Shown in pieces: positions 11,771 through 24,544 of a stretch of DNA of 64,000 nt; position 1 is the first letter of the stretch, and the number at the start of each line of letters is the position of its first letter. A program made the translations under genes and the position numbers. The stretch lies in contig NC_084475.1 of NCBI RefSeq assembly GCF_027409185.1, forward strand, positions 16,016,130 through 16,080,129. The letters run 5' to 3'. This DNA comes from Cynocephalus volans. Taxonomy: Eukaryota; Chordata; Mammalia; Dermoptera; Cynocephalidae. The notes below the pieces were generated by a model. The model ran no database searches. It worked only from the letters and a program-made list of their open reading frames with translations, and was not told where the DNA came from.

Positions 11771-12749
11771 AATATCAATTCAACAGAGAATATCTGAGTT
11801 CCAAACACCAAAGATGAGGACCTAACTCCAATTTAGGGGATATTAGAAAAATCTCTTGGATGAAGTGTGAACTAGGTTACATTCCTTGTTTGCATATTTA
11901 ACTTTGCCTAGCCTACACAGAATTAACATGGCAGAAACCCCAACTTGCTATCAAGCAAATGGAAGGATGGATTGTTCTCTTTGTCAAACTTGGCTGCCAT
12001 TAACTAAGAGGATGGTTAAGTTTCCTTAAGTTGAAAAGTAAAACTTTTATTAATGGTATCAGAACTTCCTAATTAGAAATAACCAAAATAATCTCAAACT
12101 GTAGCTAGTTCTTTACTTTAACAATGTTTTTAGCTACTATCCTTTTCATCTTGTTCACTAGTAAAACTTTCAATCTTAAATGAAATTCTATATACTCTGT
12201 TCTTCAAAAAGCAAGAAAGCCACCCAGGCCAGGGGAGCAGCAGCAGTTTTCTGGTGCTGACAGGCAAACCTGCTTAAGTTCATCAGTTTCACCCTCAAGA
12301 TCTACTCACTTCCCATTGCTGCAGCACAAAACAAAAGCTCCCAACACCTGCCCCCACCCCCACAAATTAATGACAACAGAAAGAGTTTATTTTCTTTCAC
12401 TTGAGACCTTACTGATTCAAGAGGCCAGCAAAAGGATTTATTGATTTACAGTTGTTCTGTGACCCAAGAGCCAACTCAGAGAATGTTACTGAAAGAAGAA
12501 AAAGCAATGTAAGTCATGGAGCTAATCACCAACATCTGCATAAGGATTGATTACTGTGAAAAACCCAAGGCTGGGTGGGGGTCCTTACACCCAGAATGCC
12601 ATCAATGTCAACTAAAAAAGCTAGTTCCAAACGCATTTTCCACTTCTGAAGCAGTTAATCTAGTTCCAAATTAGGACAGGTTGACTGTAATCACATGACA
12701 GAGACAAACTGGGGTAGAGTGGTGAGTCCCCACCCCCAATCTCAGGGTG

Positions 12750-13335
12750 GAGGTGAAAGCAGACAGTTAAACAGGTAATGACAATACTAAAGTGCAGAGC
12801 ATGCTGATAGTACTCATCTGATCATCACATCTTGGGCAAAGGCGCTGACAGTCAGTTCTGTGCCCCATGAATATGTATAATTGATTAAAAATATATATAT
12901 ATTAAAAAAATACTAAAGTGCACATGTGGATTAGTGTTAAGTTAAACACAGTTAGGGAGCAGAAAACAGAGGAACCTAATCTAGTCTGGGGGCAGAGGGG
13001 TGCGCAGGTTAGAGAGAGCTCTCTAAACGAGTGATATTTGAGGGGAGACCTGTGGGTGGTCTTGGAAGAAGACTACAGTATGCAAAGTAAGGAGTTCAAA
13101 CTTGTATGCTCAGATGATCATCAGAAGTCACTGGAGAGTGACATTCAGGTTTGCATTTTTCAAACACTCCTCTGGCTGCACTGTGAGAATGAACTGCAGG
13201 GAAGAGCAGGTGGGCACTGCTGTAGGAGCCCAGTGAAAGATGACAGTGTTTGAACTGGGGTGCTAGTGCAGAAGTTTTGAGATATTTTTGTGGTAGAATC
13301 AAAAGGGCTTAGTTATTAGATATTGCTCAGTGGTC
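12750..13335 (-). repeat. L2 LINE fragment, interrupted by a short L1 insertion
   Basis: Antisense L2 signals: gtgatatttgaggggagacctg, ctctggctgcactgtgagaatg and tgctgtaggagcccagtgaaagatgac. Split by the element at 12,797-12,909. Confidence 0.7.
12797..12909 (+). mobile_element. 5'-truncated L1 3' end with perfect TSD
   Basis: A 113-bp insert ends cccatgaatatgtataattg, then an A/T-rich tail. It is flanked by the perfect 13-bp TSD atactaaagtgca (12,784-12,796 and 12,910-12,922) inside the L2 copy. Confidence 0.85.
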
Positions 13336-14255
13336 TCCCTCTTGGCCAGTGTTTTTTTCTGAAAAGCAGCTTTAGAAAAACTGCTATATAGAGTTGCTAG
13401 GTGAAAATTTCTCTTTTAAAGCCACCATGAGTAAAAAGCATAATTTAAACAGGTAGATGGCACTCCTGTGCTGGTGTTTTCCAACTGCCTCTCTGGATCC
13501 CACCAACACCCTGCTCTTGTCATGCCCCGGATTTGTATGGAACACCATCATCAGTCTCCCGCACTCTCTGGCTGCCAGTGTTCTCCATCAGTGGGGAAGC
13601 GCACAGAAGATCACAGGAAGGGAGGCTAAGGTAGGCGTGTCCATTCTCCTGGCTCCCTCCTGGGGCTGTCTGTGGACCCTGTTGGACCTTTCAACTGAAA
13701 GTCACATCCTTCCGTCCTCCAGGTTCGGGTAACTCCTCCCCGTTCCTCTGCCGCACTGTCTTCAAGCCTGAAGACAGTAATTCGGTTAGCAGCTCTGGGT
13801 GTGGCACCCTCCCCTGCGGTTTCTAGAGAAACAGTGTCCATACCTTGCAAGCAGTCTCATTATTAAAGTTCCCTCAAATTAGCCAATTTAAGTGTTTCAT
13901 GTGTTTCCTAGGACCCTGATTGAAATTACCCTCAAATCAGCTGTATATGTCCTTTGGAACACATTAAAGAGACATTTCATTATATAAAGTGGTATTTGTC
14001 AGAGGGCAAACAATGCAGGAAGTATACAAATTCTCCCAACTACTTGGGAGAAAAAACTAGAGAAGAGCCTTGGCTTTATGAGGTCTACCATTCTTAGCAG
14101 CCAAATAATTCTGCTCTATTTACTATTAAAAGTTACAGGGAGCTGAGAAAGGGATAAAGGTATGAAAACCCGTGGGATCTGTAATCTGGTCATTACTACA
14201 CTGTTATTACGATTTACAGTAGCTGTCCCCTTTCAACTGGACTTTAGTTAATGTT
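13336..14255. other. Intronic stretch, possibly an old unassigned repeat at 13,440-13,920
   Basis: The part from about 13,440 to 13,920 (tcattattaaagttccctcaaa, then gtgtttcctaggaccctgat) recalls the end of an old interspersed repeat, but I cannot assign a family. No gene is seen. Confidence 0.4.
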
Positions 14256-14420
14256 TAAGTGTCTACACTACACTGAATGCACTGTGTTAGGATGCTGCAA
14301 TTGGAATAAAAAGAAGACATAGTCCCTGCCCTCAGAAGTGTTTATAAGCTAAGGGAGCCACGTACGTAAATTATGAGGGAATAAGTAAAAAGTGAGATAA
14401 GGAAAATTGCTGATTGTGAG
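14256..14420 (-). repeat. L2 LINE 3' end fragment
   Basis: Antisense L2 terminus: a ctacactgaatgcactgtgttagg tract and agtccctgccctcagaagtg. Confidence 0.6.
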
Positions 14421-15241
14421 CTGAACATAGAATTCACAGCAACATGTTTACAAATTAGCTGCATGGTTGACATGGAAAATTCAACTCACGCCTGGAGGAA
14501 CTAGAAAAAGGACAACTTCAAATAGTCCCAGAATAGAGCAAGAAGCTAAAGGTAGAGCAACTGAGTATGTTAGAGGATATGGTAAGCAAAGTAATCTTCC
14601 CTTCTATATTTTAATTGGGTTTAAATAAAAGAGGGAGCCATTGTTGTTGAATCCCACGTTGCTTACTGTTGTCTGCCAGGCTACACACCGCCCTCCTGCA
14701 ATGGAGCTGTCATGTTTAAATGATGAATGGTAATTACACGTATTTCGGACAGATGGATGTGGCTCAATCAAGCAGAGTCACCTCCTACTGGGAACCACAC
14801 TGGCAACGTTACGCCATTGCAGAAAAACCACTGCCTAACAGATAAGACAAGCTCTTCTCCCCACTGTCTTCTCCACCCTACTCAAGTACCACCAGGAAGG
14901 CTGAAGAGTTCTATAGTCCAGAAATCAAGGACATGATTTCATGTAGGACTGCCTGGATAACCAGATCAAGGGGCTCAGCCCAGGCTTTTGTGTCTATGAC
15001 TCTGACATTTGATAGATGCCCTCCCTCCTCTTTTTGGATGATAATAATGGCAAAGATGAAAATAAGTTAATACTCAGTGATGGAGATGGTACTACTGGGA
15101 ATATGAAAAGGTATACAGTTTCATGAAAAGCAATTTGGCCATACATAGTTAAGACCTGAATTTTCATACCTATTCATCCAGTAATGCCATACTCAGGACT
15201 CTATCCTAACAAAATAACCAAAGACGTATATAAAGACTGAG

Positions 15242-15890
15242 GGAGTAAACAAGCATGAGTGAGTGCCTGTTCTGAGCCAGTGGCTGTGCTAGGTTTTGGG
15301 GGTACAACAATAAAGAAATGAATCTTATTTTCAAAGAGCTGATAGTGGGGGAGGCAAGATATTTATAACTTCAAGTGTAATAAGTTCTATGACAAAAAAG
15401 ATCAGGGTGCTTTGTATGAGAGCACATCTTGGGGAGACCTATTCTAATCACATGCACATATGGGACTCAAGGAAAGCTCACCTAAGCAGTAATATTTAAT
15501 GGAAACCCTAAGTGTGAGGAGGATTTAGCTAGGCTTGGGGGTGGGCATAGACAGCGAGGAGAAATACCTCAAGCAGAGGGAAGAGCGTGAGTAAAGGGTC
15601 TTGGGTGGGAAGGGATTTATCATACTCTAGGAACAGAAATGCTAAATCCAAGTGAATTATGTGGCAAGTGGAGGCCAGAGAGACAGAGAGCTGGGCCGAC
15701 TGCAGGGCTTTGAAGGGGAGAACAAAGATTTGGAGAATTTGCTCATTAAGATAGTACTTCTTGCTTGTGTGTGGCACACAGATCCGAGGGGGACAAGAGG
15801 AGCAGCAGGAAGACTAGCTGGTCAAGAGATGACTGTAGTAAGCCAGGCAAAGGAGATAAAAATTTAGACCAGGGTAGGGGGATTGTGACT
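15242..15890 (-). repeat. L2 LINE fragment, long
   Basis: Antisense L2 from the 3' end (gagccagtggctgtgctagg) through aagcagagggaagagcgtgag and gcagggctttgaagg to ctgtagtaagccaggcaaagg. That is about 650 bp. Confidence 0.7.
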
Positions 15891-16084
15891 GCTCTGAAAA
15901 GACTCTGAAATGAACATTTAAAAACCGACATTCATTATTTAAGAATCTAAATTTACCTCTCCCTCCCATAAGATCCCCTCTGCACTTCAGTAGGAAAAGG
16001 GGACACAGTACAATATAGGGTGAGATATCAAATTTCATGCCAAATCATAGGCTTCTCAAGGTGACAAAAGTTAGACAAAGTTTA

Positions 16085-16183
16085 GGCCAGCTAGCTTGGT
16101 TGGTTAGAACGTGATGCTGATAACACCAAGGTCCAGAGTTCGATCTCTGTACTGGCAAGCTGCCCAAAAAACAAACAAAAAAT
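16085..16183 (+). mobile_element. tRNA-Ile SINE, M type
   Basis: Monomer with B-box-like gagttcgatctc, ending aagctgcc and an AAAC-rich tail. Confidence 0.88.
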
Positions 16184-16189
16184 TTAGAG

Positions 16190-17127
16190 AACGTTTAATT
16201 ATTCTCCACCATAAACAGAGAAAGAAAATGTATAAAAGGGATAATCCCTCACTTATGAAGAATGAGCCCATTCTTTGAGGAGAACCTAGGTGGTGGTTTA
16301 ATTGTTGTACAATTAAAAACAGCTATACAAATTGACATTACTTTTCCATAACCAATTTAAATAGATACAATGTGCAGAAAACCTGTAAAATCTATGAAAA
16401 TATTCCATTTTAACTAGTATATCCTGACACGTGCTTATTCACTTATCACATTACTTTCTCTATTTCCAAAAGTGACATTAAAGGGTTTACAAGACCCCAA
16501 ATACAGATCCTTTGATCAAGAATATGGGCATTAGAGTTCAGGACATAACAACTTTTTTCTAAGCACAGCTGACAGAATTAGAGACAAATATAACTGTTGT
16601 TAACAGACAAGCTAAATTAACAACCCGCCTTTTGCTGCTGGAGACGAGGCCTCTCTAGTAATTATCATGCTCCCGGGGCCTCCTCCAGGCAGCTGCACAG
16701 CACAGGAGGGTGGCTGTGAGGGCTGGGGTGGGGGCAACCAGAGAACCACCACACTGCTCCTGTGTGTACCATCAAAAGACAAGCCTGGCCTGGCTCCACC
16801 TATCGTCTTCTCTCTCTAGGCACCTACACACTGCTCCATGTGGAAAATCAGCACTTTCGTCCCACAGAAACGTCACAGCCTACAGAGAAAAGAGGGACTA
16901 AGAGGGCTAAATAACAGGATGTATTAAAGCAAACAATGGGTTTGTCAGACCCTCAATTCCACACTGCAAGAACTTCCTGATTTCAAGTAGCATTCAAAGT
17001 GAGAAACTTATGTACCGGTCCATGATTCTGTGCCAGACACGGTACTAACAGAACAACATCCAAGCTGCTTGGAAATGGAAGGGTGACCAGGCACAAAAGG
17101 TTCACTCTCTTGACCACAATATCAAGT
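16190..17127. other. Intronic stretch without recognised elements
   Basis: No gene or clear repeat is seen. Confidence 0.5.
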
Positions 17128-17518
17128 TGTATTAGTCCATTTCTATTGTTTATAACAAAATACCTGAAACTGAGTAATGCAGAAAGAAATGAAATTTATT
17201 TCTTACAATTCAGAGTCTACAAAGCACATCTGGTGAGGGCCTTCTACAGTGACAAAGGGTGTCACATTGCAAGAATGGGCTAAGCATGAGAGAGCTAACC
17301 TCCTTGCTTGCTCTCCTTATAAAACCATCAGACCCATCCCCATTACTCCTGGAATGGATCAATCTATTCTAGCGGACACAGTCCTCACAATCTAATCCCC
17401 TCTTTAAGGCCCCATCTTTCAAATACCATAATTGGATTTCTCACCCTCTTAACACTGTTACAATGGAGATTAAATTTTTAATACATGAACTGTTGGGGGA
17501 CAAATTTGACCCATAGCA
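17128..17518 (-). mobile_element. MLT1-type (MaLR) solo LTR
   Basis: The plus strand begins tgtattagtccatttctatt and ends gacccatagca, the reverse of the TGCTATGG...TAATACA ends of MLT1 LTRs. Inside are ctggtgagggccttct, cctctttaaggccccatct and ataccataattgg. It is a non-coding remnant of an old LTR retrotransposon; no internal region is seen. Confidence 0.8.
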
Positions 17519-18079
17519 GAGTAGCTTCCCAAATCACAAAAATGATCAACTAAGATATGACTCCTGTTTGCTGCTACAGAATAGTATCATTAGGCCTTTA
17601 TAATCCCCCCTCCATGCAGTAAAAGGGTTTTAAGGTCACGAATGTCAATGTATAGATCTGTAATGATTAGGCTGATCTGTAATGATCTGAACTGACTAGA
17701 ACCAAAATTTCCTATTTTCTCCAGTTGAATTTTCATCATCAATCTCACATTAAGCTAGTTTTTTAAAAAAAAAAAGTATACTTTATCGAGGGTCTTCTGT
17801 ATTTCCTAGGTTTCTAACAGCCTTAAAACAATTTTTTTTCCGGCTTTATTACATTTTTAAGTTACTACAGCTTTTCAAGGATGGTATAAAAATGTCTAGA
17901 AAACTCTTTTCCCTCAGATTTCTCTCTTCAACAGGCCTATCAGTCTGGGATTTTCCTCTAATACTCTCCTCAGCTGGATGTACTGATTCCTAGATTTCAC
18001 GTGTTTCTCATTCTTGTGTTTACACTAGTGCACCATTAAGTATTTGTCTAAGAAAGGGTACTTGGAAAGCAAACATTTT

Positions 18080-18790
18080 GAGTCCCTGCATATCTGAAAA
18101 TGTCTTGATTCTATGTTTATATTTGATTCAAAGTCTTTTTTTTTTTTGCCGGGGCGGGGGGGTGGTGGTGCAGCTGGCTGGTACAGGGATCAAACCCTGG
18201 ACCTTGGTGTTATCAGCACCACACTCTAATCAACTGAGCTAACCCGCTAGCCCCTATGTTTCTACTTGAATGCTAGTTCAATCGGGTATACAATTCAATA
18301 GAATTCTAGGTTGAACAGCATTTTTCCCCACAACTTAGGAGACACGGCTTTCTGGTATTCAGAGATGTTCAAGCAAACTTTATCAGCAGTCTGATTATCA
18401 TTTCTTTATAGGGACTTGTTTCTTGTTCCTAGATGGTTCCAGAACCTTCTCTTCTTGTCATTTTGAAATTTTACAATAATGTATTCGAGTGTGGATCTCT
18501 TTTTAATCGCTACGCTTGGTATTTGGTGGCCCTTTCCTGTCTGAAAATTCACATCCATCAGCTGTGAGAAGTTAACTTTTTTCCTTTCCTTCCATTTGCA
18601 CTGTTCTCTTTTGGGAACTCTGAATTGTGGTGAGTCCTTTTGGAAGACCTCAGAGGGTTCTCACTGTCGTTCTCTAGTCTGTTCACTTCCCACTCTCCTA
18701 AATGACTATTTCGTACCTTCTCCTATTTCTCTGTAAGCTTCAAAAACTCTTATTCTTCCCAGAAGATGACTGTATTTCCTATTTTACTAA
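18080..18790 (-). repeat. Old L1-like fragment with a SINE inserted
   Basis: The plus strand has gaaaatgtcttgattctatg, ggtatacaattcaatagaattctagg and gtattcgagtgtggatctc, the antisense of old L1 sequence. The M SINE at 18,138-18,254 splits it. Confidence 0.55.
18138..18254 (-). mobile_element. tRNA-Ile SINE, M type
   Basis: T11 run, a G-rich patch, then the reverse monomer (ggatcaaaccctggacc, then aactgagctaac). Confidence 0.9.
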
Positions 18791-19159
18791 AAAAAAAAGA
18801 AGTAACAGGAAGAGACCTTAAAAAGCTACATCTACACAACTACTTGTACCTGAATCCTTACTTTTGTCCATACGTCTAACAAAATTCTACTTTAGTTCTA
18901 GATCCCACCTCTTCTTGCCTGCTCAAGGACATTAATCCAGTTATTTTCCTTTCTTTCTCCTGCATCACCAGTTTTTTCTGTCTCTACTGGATCTTTTCTA
19001 TTAGAAAATAAAAATGCTGTAGTTTCTCTCACCTTTGGGAGTGGCATGAAAGCAGACTTCTTTTGCCTCATCTCTCTTCTTCCTTTACATCAAAACTCCT
19101 TGGAGTAGTTGTCTGTACTCTCTGTCTCAAATTTCTTTCCTCACGTTCTCTCCTCCCTC

Positions 19160-19506
19160 ACCCAACAATTTATTATAAAAGCTTTGAAACACAGAGCAAA
19201 GTTAAAAGAATTTGACAATGAACACATTTACCCACCACCTAAATTATACAAATAACAGCATCTGCTTTATCACATATTACCCATCTATATATCCCTCTAA
19301 CCTATCATCAGTCCATCTCATTTTATGATGCATTTCAAAGCTGCAAGACATCAGTACATTTTCCCCTGAATACTTCAGCATACATACTATTAACTACAGT
19401 TAAATATTAATTTTGGTGTAAAATTTACATAACCACCACCACTGAGATACAGAACATCCCCACTACCCCGCAGTTTCTTCATGCCCCTCTCCCTGTGCCC
19501 ACCCTT
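19160..19506 (-). repeat. Old L1-like fragment inside L2
   Basis: Signals: atttacccaccacctaaatt, gcatttcaaagctgcaagac, cagtacattttcccctgaat. I place it in L1 by resemblance to old L1 sequence; the strand is uncertain. Confidence 0.5.
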
Positions 19507-19681
19507 TCTCTCTGAACCCACTCCCAGAATGCTTCTGCTCTCGCCACTCATCAAGGTCACTGATGAGCTGCTAAATTCACAGGTCGATTCCCTGCCCTCA
19601 TCTGACCTGGCCTACAGGCAACACATAGCAGAAGCAACATTTCCTTCACCTTGAAACACTTTCTTGGCTTATAGGACACAA

Positions 19682-19727
19682 CATCTCCCAGGTTTTTTTT
19701 TTTTTTTCTTCCCATCTCCCAGGTTTT
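19682..19727. repeat. 15-bp direct repeat around a T-rich insert
   Basis: catctcccaggtttt occurs at 19,682-19,696 and 19,713-19,727, with 16 nt (T11, then CTTCC) between. It looks like a TSD around little more than a reversed A-tail. Confidence 0.85.
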
Positions 19728-20021
19728 ATGCCTACCTAACTGTCCATTCTTCTCCATTCCTAGTTTCTTCTTATCTCACTTTAAAACATTAAAGTGCCCC
19801 TAGGGCTTTATCTCTTGACCTATTTTCTTCTCTATCTATACTCATCCCTTAATTTTCTCATCCAGTCTCATGGCTTTTATACACCCCAAAACTGAACACT
19901 TCTCTCCACTCCTGCTATAACTCTGGTTCCAGCTACCATTATCTCTTGCTTGGATTACCTCAATGGCTTCCTAACTGGTCACACTTCTGCAATCAGAATT
20001 AGCATCATTAAAATATAAGTC

Positions 20022-20325
20022 AGAACTGTCACAGCCAAGAGAAGTCTAAGGAAACATGATGACAAGGTATAATGTTGTATTCTAGATGGGATCCTAGAAC
20101 AGAAAAAGAACATTAAGGAAAAACCTAAGGAAATCGGAATAAAGTTAGTTAATAATAATCTATCAATATAATATGTATAACATAATACATAATGTATCAA
20201 TTGTAATACATACACCTTACTAATGTGTTAGTACTAGGGGAAACTAGGTGTGGGATATACAGGAACTCTGTAGAGCTTATCTGTAAATCTAACATTGTTC
20301 TGAAAAATAAAGTTTATTTAAAAAA
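20022..20325 (+). repeat. L1-family 3' end inserted in L2
   Basis: Starts ctgtcacagccaag, contains gatcctagaacagaaaaaga and ends aaaataaagtttattt with an A-tail. The flanks agaactgtca and tagactgtca look like a TSD. A second copy lies at 31,746-31,998. Confidence 0.7.
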
Positions 20326-21239
20326 AACAACAACCTAGACTGTCATGTTATTTGGCTTAAAATCCTTCAATGCCTTCCCATTCTTCAAATGTCTGGTGCT
20401 CCTTGGTCATGTGTTCATAATGTTTAAAGCTGAGACAATACAAAAGCAGAGTAGGAACTCTACTGATGTGGGTGAGGCTTGAAAATAGACTTTGCTTTAA
20501 GGTGAGTGAACAGAGACCTAGTTGCCGGTAGCCTTAAGAGCAACTGAATATCATTTCCAATGCCATCAGCTTTTCCAAGACAATTTAGCCAAAGTGGTAT
20601 TGTCTATTATCCTCGATGACAGTATTATCCCCAAGTGACAGTTCTACTGTCATTGTTGACATTGTCTTTGTTGACAACAAATTCTCTCACCATAAAGTTA
20701 TATACTCTTGAACTTACAGACCCTGTTTACTGTTCTTTATATTTTTCTCTTTTAGGATAATGCCCTGAATACCCTAAACACTCAACAAACATTGGAAGGA
20801 AATAGGGAATGAACATGGGGCAGATGAACAGCAGAAAGAGGCTATAATCCAATTTAAATACAGACTGAAAAATCAAAAACAAGAACTCCAAACCTCACCC
20901 ATAATATAGGGAGACGCTTAGTAACATGCCTTAGGTCTTTTAAACTCTAATCAAAATTTTAAATACAAGGATTTTTTTCCCTAACAATTTAAGTAAAATG
21001 CGTTTGGAATCAATTCATTTTAACAAGCCTTGTGACCACATTTTGGATTAAATATTTACTTATAAAAGCTATTTTTCCTCCTTATGTATCTGCACGGGCA
21101 GCGAATCTAATAACTAACTCAAGTTAAAGGATGAAGAAGATCAATCCCAAAAAGCTCACCTATGACTAACATAGCAACCACCACCATCACTTGGTATATA
21201 AATCAGTAGTGTTTTCAGATTGGTGTGGAGTAACACAGA

Positions 21240-21595
21240 ACAAAGTTCTTCATGATCCGGCCCTCGCCAAACTCTCCAGCCTTACCTTCCTGTTACTTCT
21301 GCCTTGAATCTCTAGTTCCCACAATACTAAAGCTACCTGTAGCTTCCCAACCGACAGGATGTTTTATGACTTTCAGACTTGTACATGTTGTTTGTTCCCT
21401 CTGCCTAAAATGGCAAACTCAATACCTAATTTAAGGATCACTTCCTCTCTACCACTGAACCTCGTATTATTTTCACATTTCTTTCATAATACTTGTCTCA
21501 ATATACTCTAATTATTTGTCTTCTCTACTATATTGAGCAGGATGGGCAGAAGCCTCATCCATTAATCTCGGTATCCTCAAGGGCATTTATTAAGT
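21240..21595 (+). repeat. L2 LINE 3' region
   Basis: catgatccggccctcgcc, gttccctctgcctaaaatgg, ttaaggatcacttcctc and a final catttattaagtgtctg follow the L2 3' end. Confidence 0.7.
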
Positions 21596-22421
21596 GTCTG
21601 ATAGTTTGACTTGTACTGTAAAGAAAAACTTCCTTGGAGAAACATTATGTTACAAAAATAATCTCGTTCTTTGTCTCTTAAAATAAATGATAAACTATCT
21701 TCCAAATGAAAATGAGGAAATGTGATTATATAATGGATTTTATGCCTGGTGTTCTTTTTATTTATAGTAAGCAATTGCTTCAATAGCTTAAATCTCAAAA
21801 ATATGGTTTCAACAGATTGCAACCACTTAGTCCTCCCGTAGCCCTCTCTACTGTCTTAGAAAGACCATTCTGGACAACAGGGACCAGTTTTATATGTGTT
21901 TGGAAAAATTCCTGGTAATTTTAAGCCCTTCACACAGACATACACACACACAAGCAAGGGACCAGATGGGATTTTAGGAGATTTTCCAACTCATTTTCCT
22001 ATCAAAAAGCCTAGTATAACGGAAGTCACAAATATGGGCAAGGTAATTATCCAATTTTAGAAGGCTTCCACAGAACTATCCTTAAAAACCCACACAAACA
22101 TAATCCCCTACAAAGGCAATTTAGGTTAAACTCAGCATTAGTTCACACAGGACAGCAAAACACCGCCATTATCATGTGTGTCTGCACAGTAAGAAGGGAT
22201 CTAACACAAAAGCAAGGTGTAGTGGAGTGAAAAGAACATGGGGACCTACTGGCAACGACTCCACCCCTCCCACAAACCCTGCTCAGGCCACTTGGCTCCT
22301 CTTGGCCTCAGATTAATCCTTCGTAAAATAAGAGCTCATAATGCTAATTTCCTTTTTTCTTTAAAGTTAGAACTTTAAAAAGGCACAACATATTGTGCAC
22401 CCATTATGTGACCTTTATACA
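21596..22421. other. Intronic stretch without recognised elements
   Basis: No gene or clear repeat is seen. Confidence 0.5.
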
Positions 22422-22423
22422 TA

Positions 22424-22715
22424 CAGGCATAGGTCACTTAACATGACAGGGATATGTTCTGAGAAATGTGTTGTTATGTGATTTCGTCATTGTGCGAACA
22501 TCATAGAGTGTGCTTACACAAACCTAGATGGTGCAGCCCACTACACACCTAGGTTATATGGGTTAGCCTATTGCTCTTATGTGAATAATGCACTGCACAA
22601 CGATATTATGACAGCTACAAAGTCACTAGGTGACAGGAATTTTTTAGCTTCATTATAATTTTATGGAACCATCATATATGTGGTCCCTCACTGATACGTC
22701 TTTAAGGGATGCATG
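22424..22715 (+). mobile_element. MER2 (pogo/Tigger-type non-autonomous DNA transposon)
   Basis: Begins CAGGCATAGGTCACTTAA and ends CTTTAAGGGATGCATG, with TA on both sides (22,422-22,423 and 22,716-22,717). Inside are tgttctgagaaatgtg, cattgtgcgaacatcatag and aacctagatggtgcagcc, all known MER2 sequence. Near full length, with no transposase. Confidence 0.92.
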
Positions 22716-22729
22716 TACATTACAGACGG

Positions 22730-22895
22730 CCCTTTCCAGAGAGGTTACTTCTGTTTTACAGATGAACAAACCAGGACTCAAAGAGGTCAGCGCCTTGACC
22801 ACAAACACAGTTAATAAAAAGTAAAACTGCAATTCAACTCAAATTCAGATCTGCCTTGTTCTCAAAAACACTCTGCTAACCTGCCTCTAAAGAGG
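22730..22895 (-). repeat. MIR SINE fragment
   Basis: Antisense MIR: ctgttttacagatgaacaaac, then caaagaggtcag, then atctgccttgttc. Confidence 0.65.
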
Positions 22896-22940
22896 AATGG
22901 CAAACAAAGCTAAACTAAACCACCGGGTAGCAAAGATACA

Positions 22941-23019
22941 AGGGCACTTCAAAAAGTTCATGGAAAGGTTTGTATTATCTTTTAATTCTATTTTTCCACA
23001 AACTTTTTGAAGCACTCTC
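22941..23019. mobile_element. Palindromic mariner-like MITE
   Basis: The arms gcacttcaaaaagttcatgg and ccacaaactttttgaagc are near-perfect reverse complements around an AT-rich centre. This is the structure of mammalian mariner-derived MITEs (Hsmar2/MARNA-like). Confidence 0.8.
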
Positions 23020-24530
23020 ATTCAAGTAAGTGTCTTTCCTTCAGGTTGCATAAGAGAAGAAAAATAGGTCAAGATGGTCTACTATGCCATGCAAAGGAAT
23101 AGGGAAATCCTAAGAAAAATGGGCCCAAACACTTGACTCCTAAAATGTCACCATAAACCCTATTATGTCCTTACCAACGGCTTAACACATCAAGAAATAC
23201 AGTACTACTTCTATCATATAGCTGGGCTAATCATATTACACAGATATTGAATTATCTACTCGCAACATACCAATACCAAACATCTCAAATGGAGGTATGA
23301 GGGAAATACTCTAAACAATTTGAGGAATCATCCTAAAAATCATGGGGTAGGGGAATGTGGGAGGAAATAATGCATGCAGGGAAATAAACTCCCCATCAAA
23401 TTAGAAGAAAAAATCTTCCCAATTTAGTAAGTTTTAACATCTCTGAAAACATGATTTCATGAACAGAATTTATTATGCTCATTAAATGTCTGTTACTAAG
23501 CAACTCCACTCATAAAGATAATTAAAATCAATATTCGTTTCTTCCCACCCCTGGTATTTTTTCATGTTTAAAGTAACCTCTAGGTTCTCTGATATAGGAA
23601 GTAAATAAACATATTTTTGAGATGTTACATCTATTCCTATTAAGTGTTGGAACCACATATTGTGCCACGATCATCCTAAGAGTACCCATAAGCATCCCTG
23701 AAGCACTGCAGAGCGCGACCTGTTCATCACCTTTAGGCCAGTTTTAGAGATGAGAAGAACAAACAAGATGCACGATCATCCCCAGGAGGACACACCGACC
23801 TGGGGCACTACATACAGGTCTTCAAACGGGGTAGCCCTGCCTTTCGCAGTCTTTTTATTGTTTTTTATCATCACCCCCCCAGCAGCCTTTTAGGCAATTT
23901 CCCCTTAATTACTATCTCTCATGAAATTTTGATACCACAGATATACCACATATCTATTTGTCTACTGTACTGTATGTCTGTGCATTATGCATAAAAAGTA
24001 AAAATTTTTTCACCTTTCAAGAAACAAATTCCACCCCCTGGGGAAAAAGTCACCCCTGTTGAGAATGCAAGATCCAGCTCATTTACTCCACCAAATTACT
24101 CAGAACACATGTAAGTCAGGAAGTATTAACAATTCACAATTTTTTAATATGTTGATTTTTACCAATGAGCAATAGGTACAGGCACTAAATAATTTTCACT
24201 TTATCCCTATTCTTAGTATTTAAATTGCTGAGTGTTAAGAAAAACAAATAAAAGTTCTATCTGTTGTAAATTTTATTCCCCTGGTCCTGTTAGGTGCATG
24301 GGCTTTGTCCTTGCCTTTAAAAATTCTAAAACCATACATGCTCCCACCCACAGTTATGTTTTTACCTTCAAAATCCAGCCAGCTTGCCTCTGCTCCTGTG
24401 TGGGTACCTAAGCACAATGGTGTGTGGGCCAACCTTTAAAAGAGCAGAACAGCCCCCCACCTCCAGCCAAGCTCACCCAATTACTAACGTGACAAATACT
24501 GACAGCCAAATAAAGTACTACAGTTGAATG
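23020..24530. other. Intronic stretch without recognised elements
   Basis: Repeat-poor, with no gene seen. Confidence 0.5.
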
Positions 24531-24544
24531 CTAAAGGCTTTCTC

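Larger units (their letters stand above)
18845..20420 (+). repeat. L2 LINE with reverse-transcriptase-derived sequence, three later insertions
   Basis: Segments at 18,845-19,159, 19,507-20,021 and 20,330-20,420 follow L2 in order: aaaactccttggagtagttg, cactcatcaaggtcactgatg, a cttgaaacactttcttgg tract, agcttggattacctcaatggc and cttcaatgccttccc. The element is interrupted at 19,160-19,506, 19,697-19,712 and 20,022-20,325. Confidence 0.75.

Noticed and set aside
16085..16165. Functional tRNA-Ile gene
   Set aside because: All tRNA-like units carry stem mismatches, extra 3' GCTGCC sequence and A-tails, and many have TSDs. They are SINEs.
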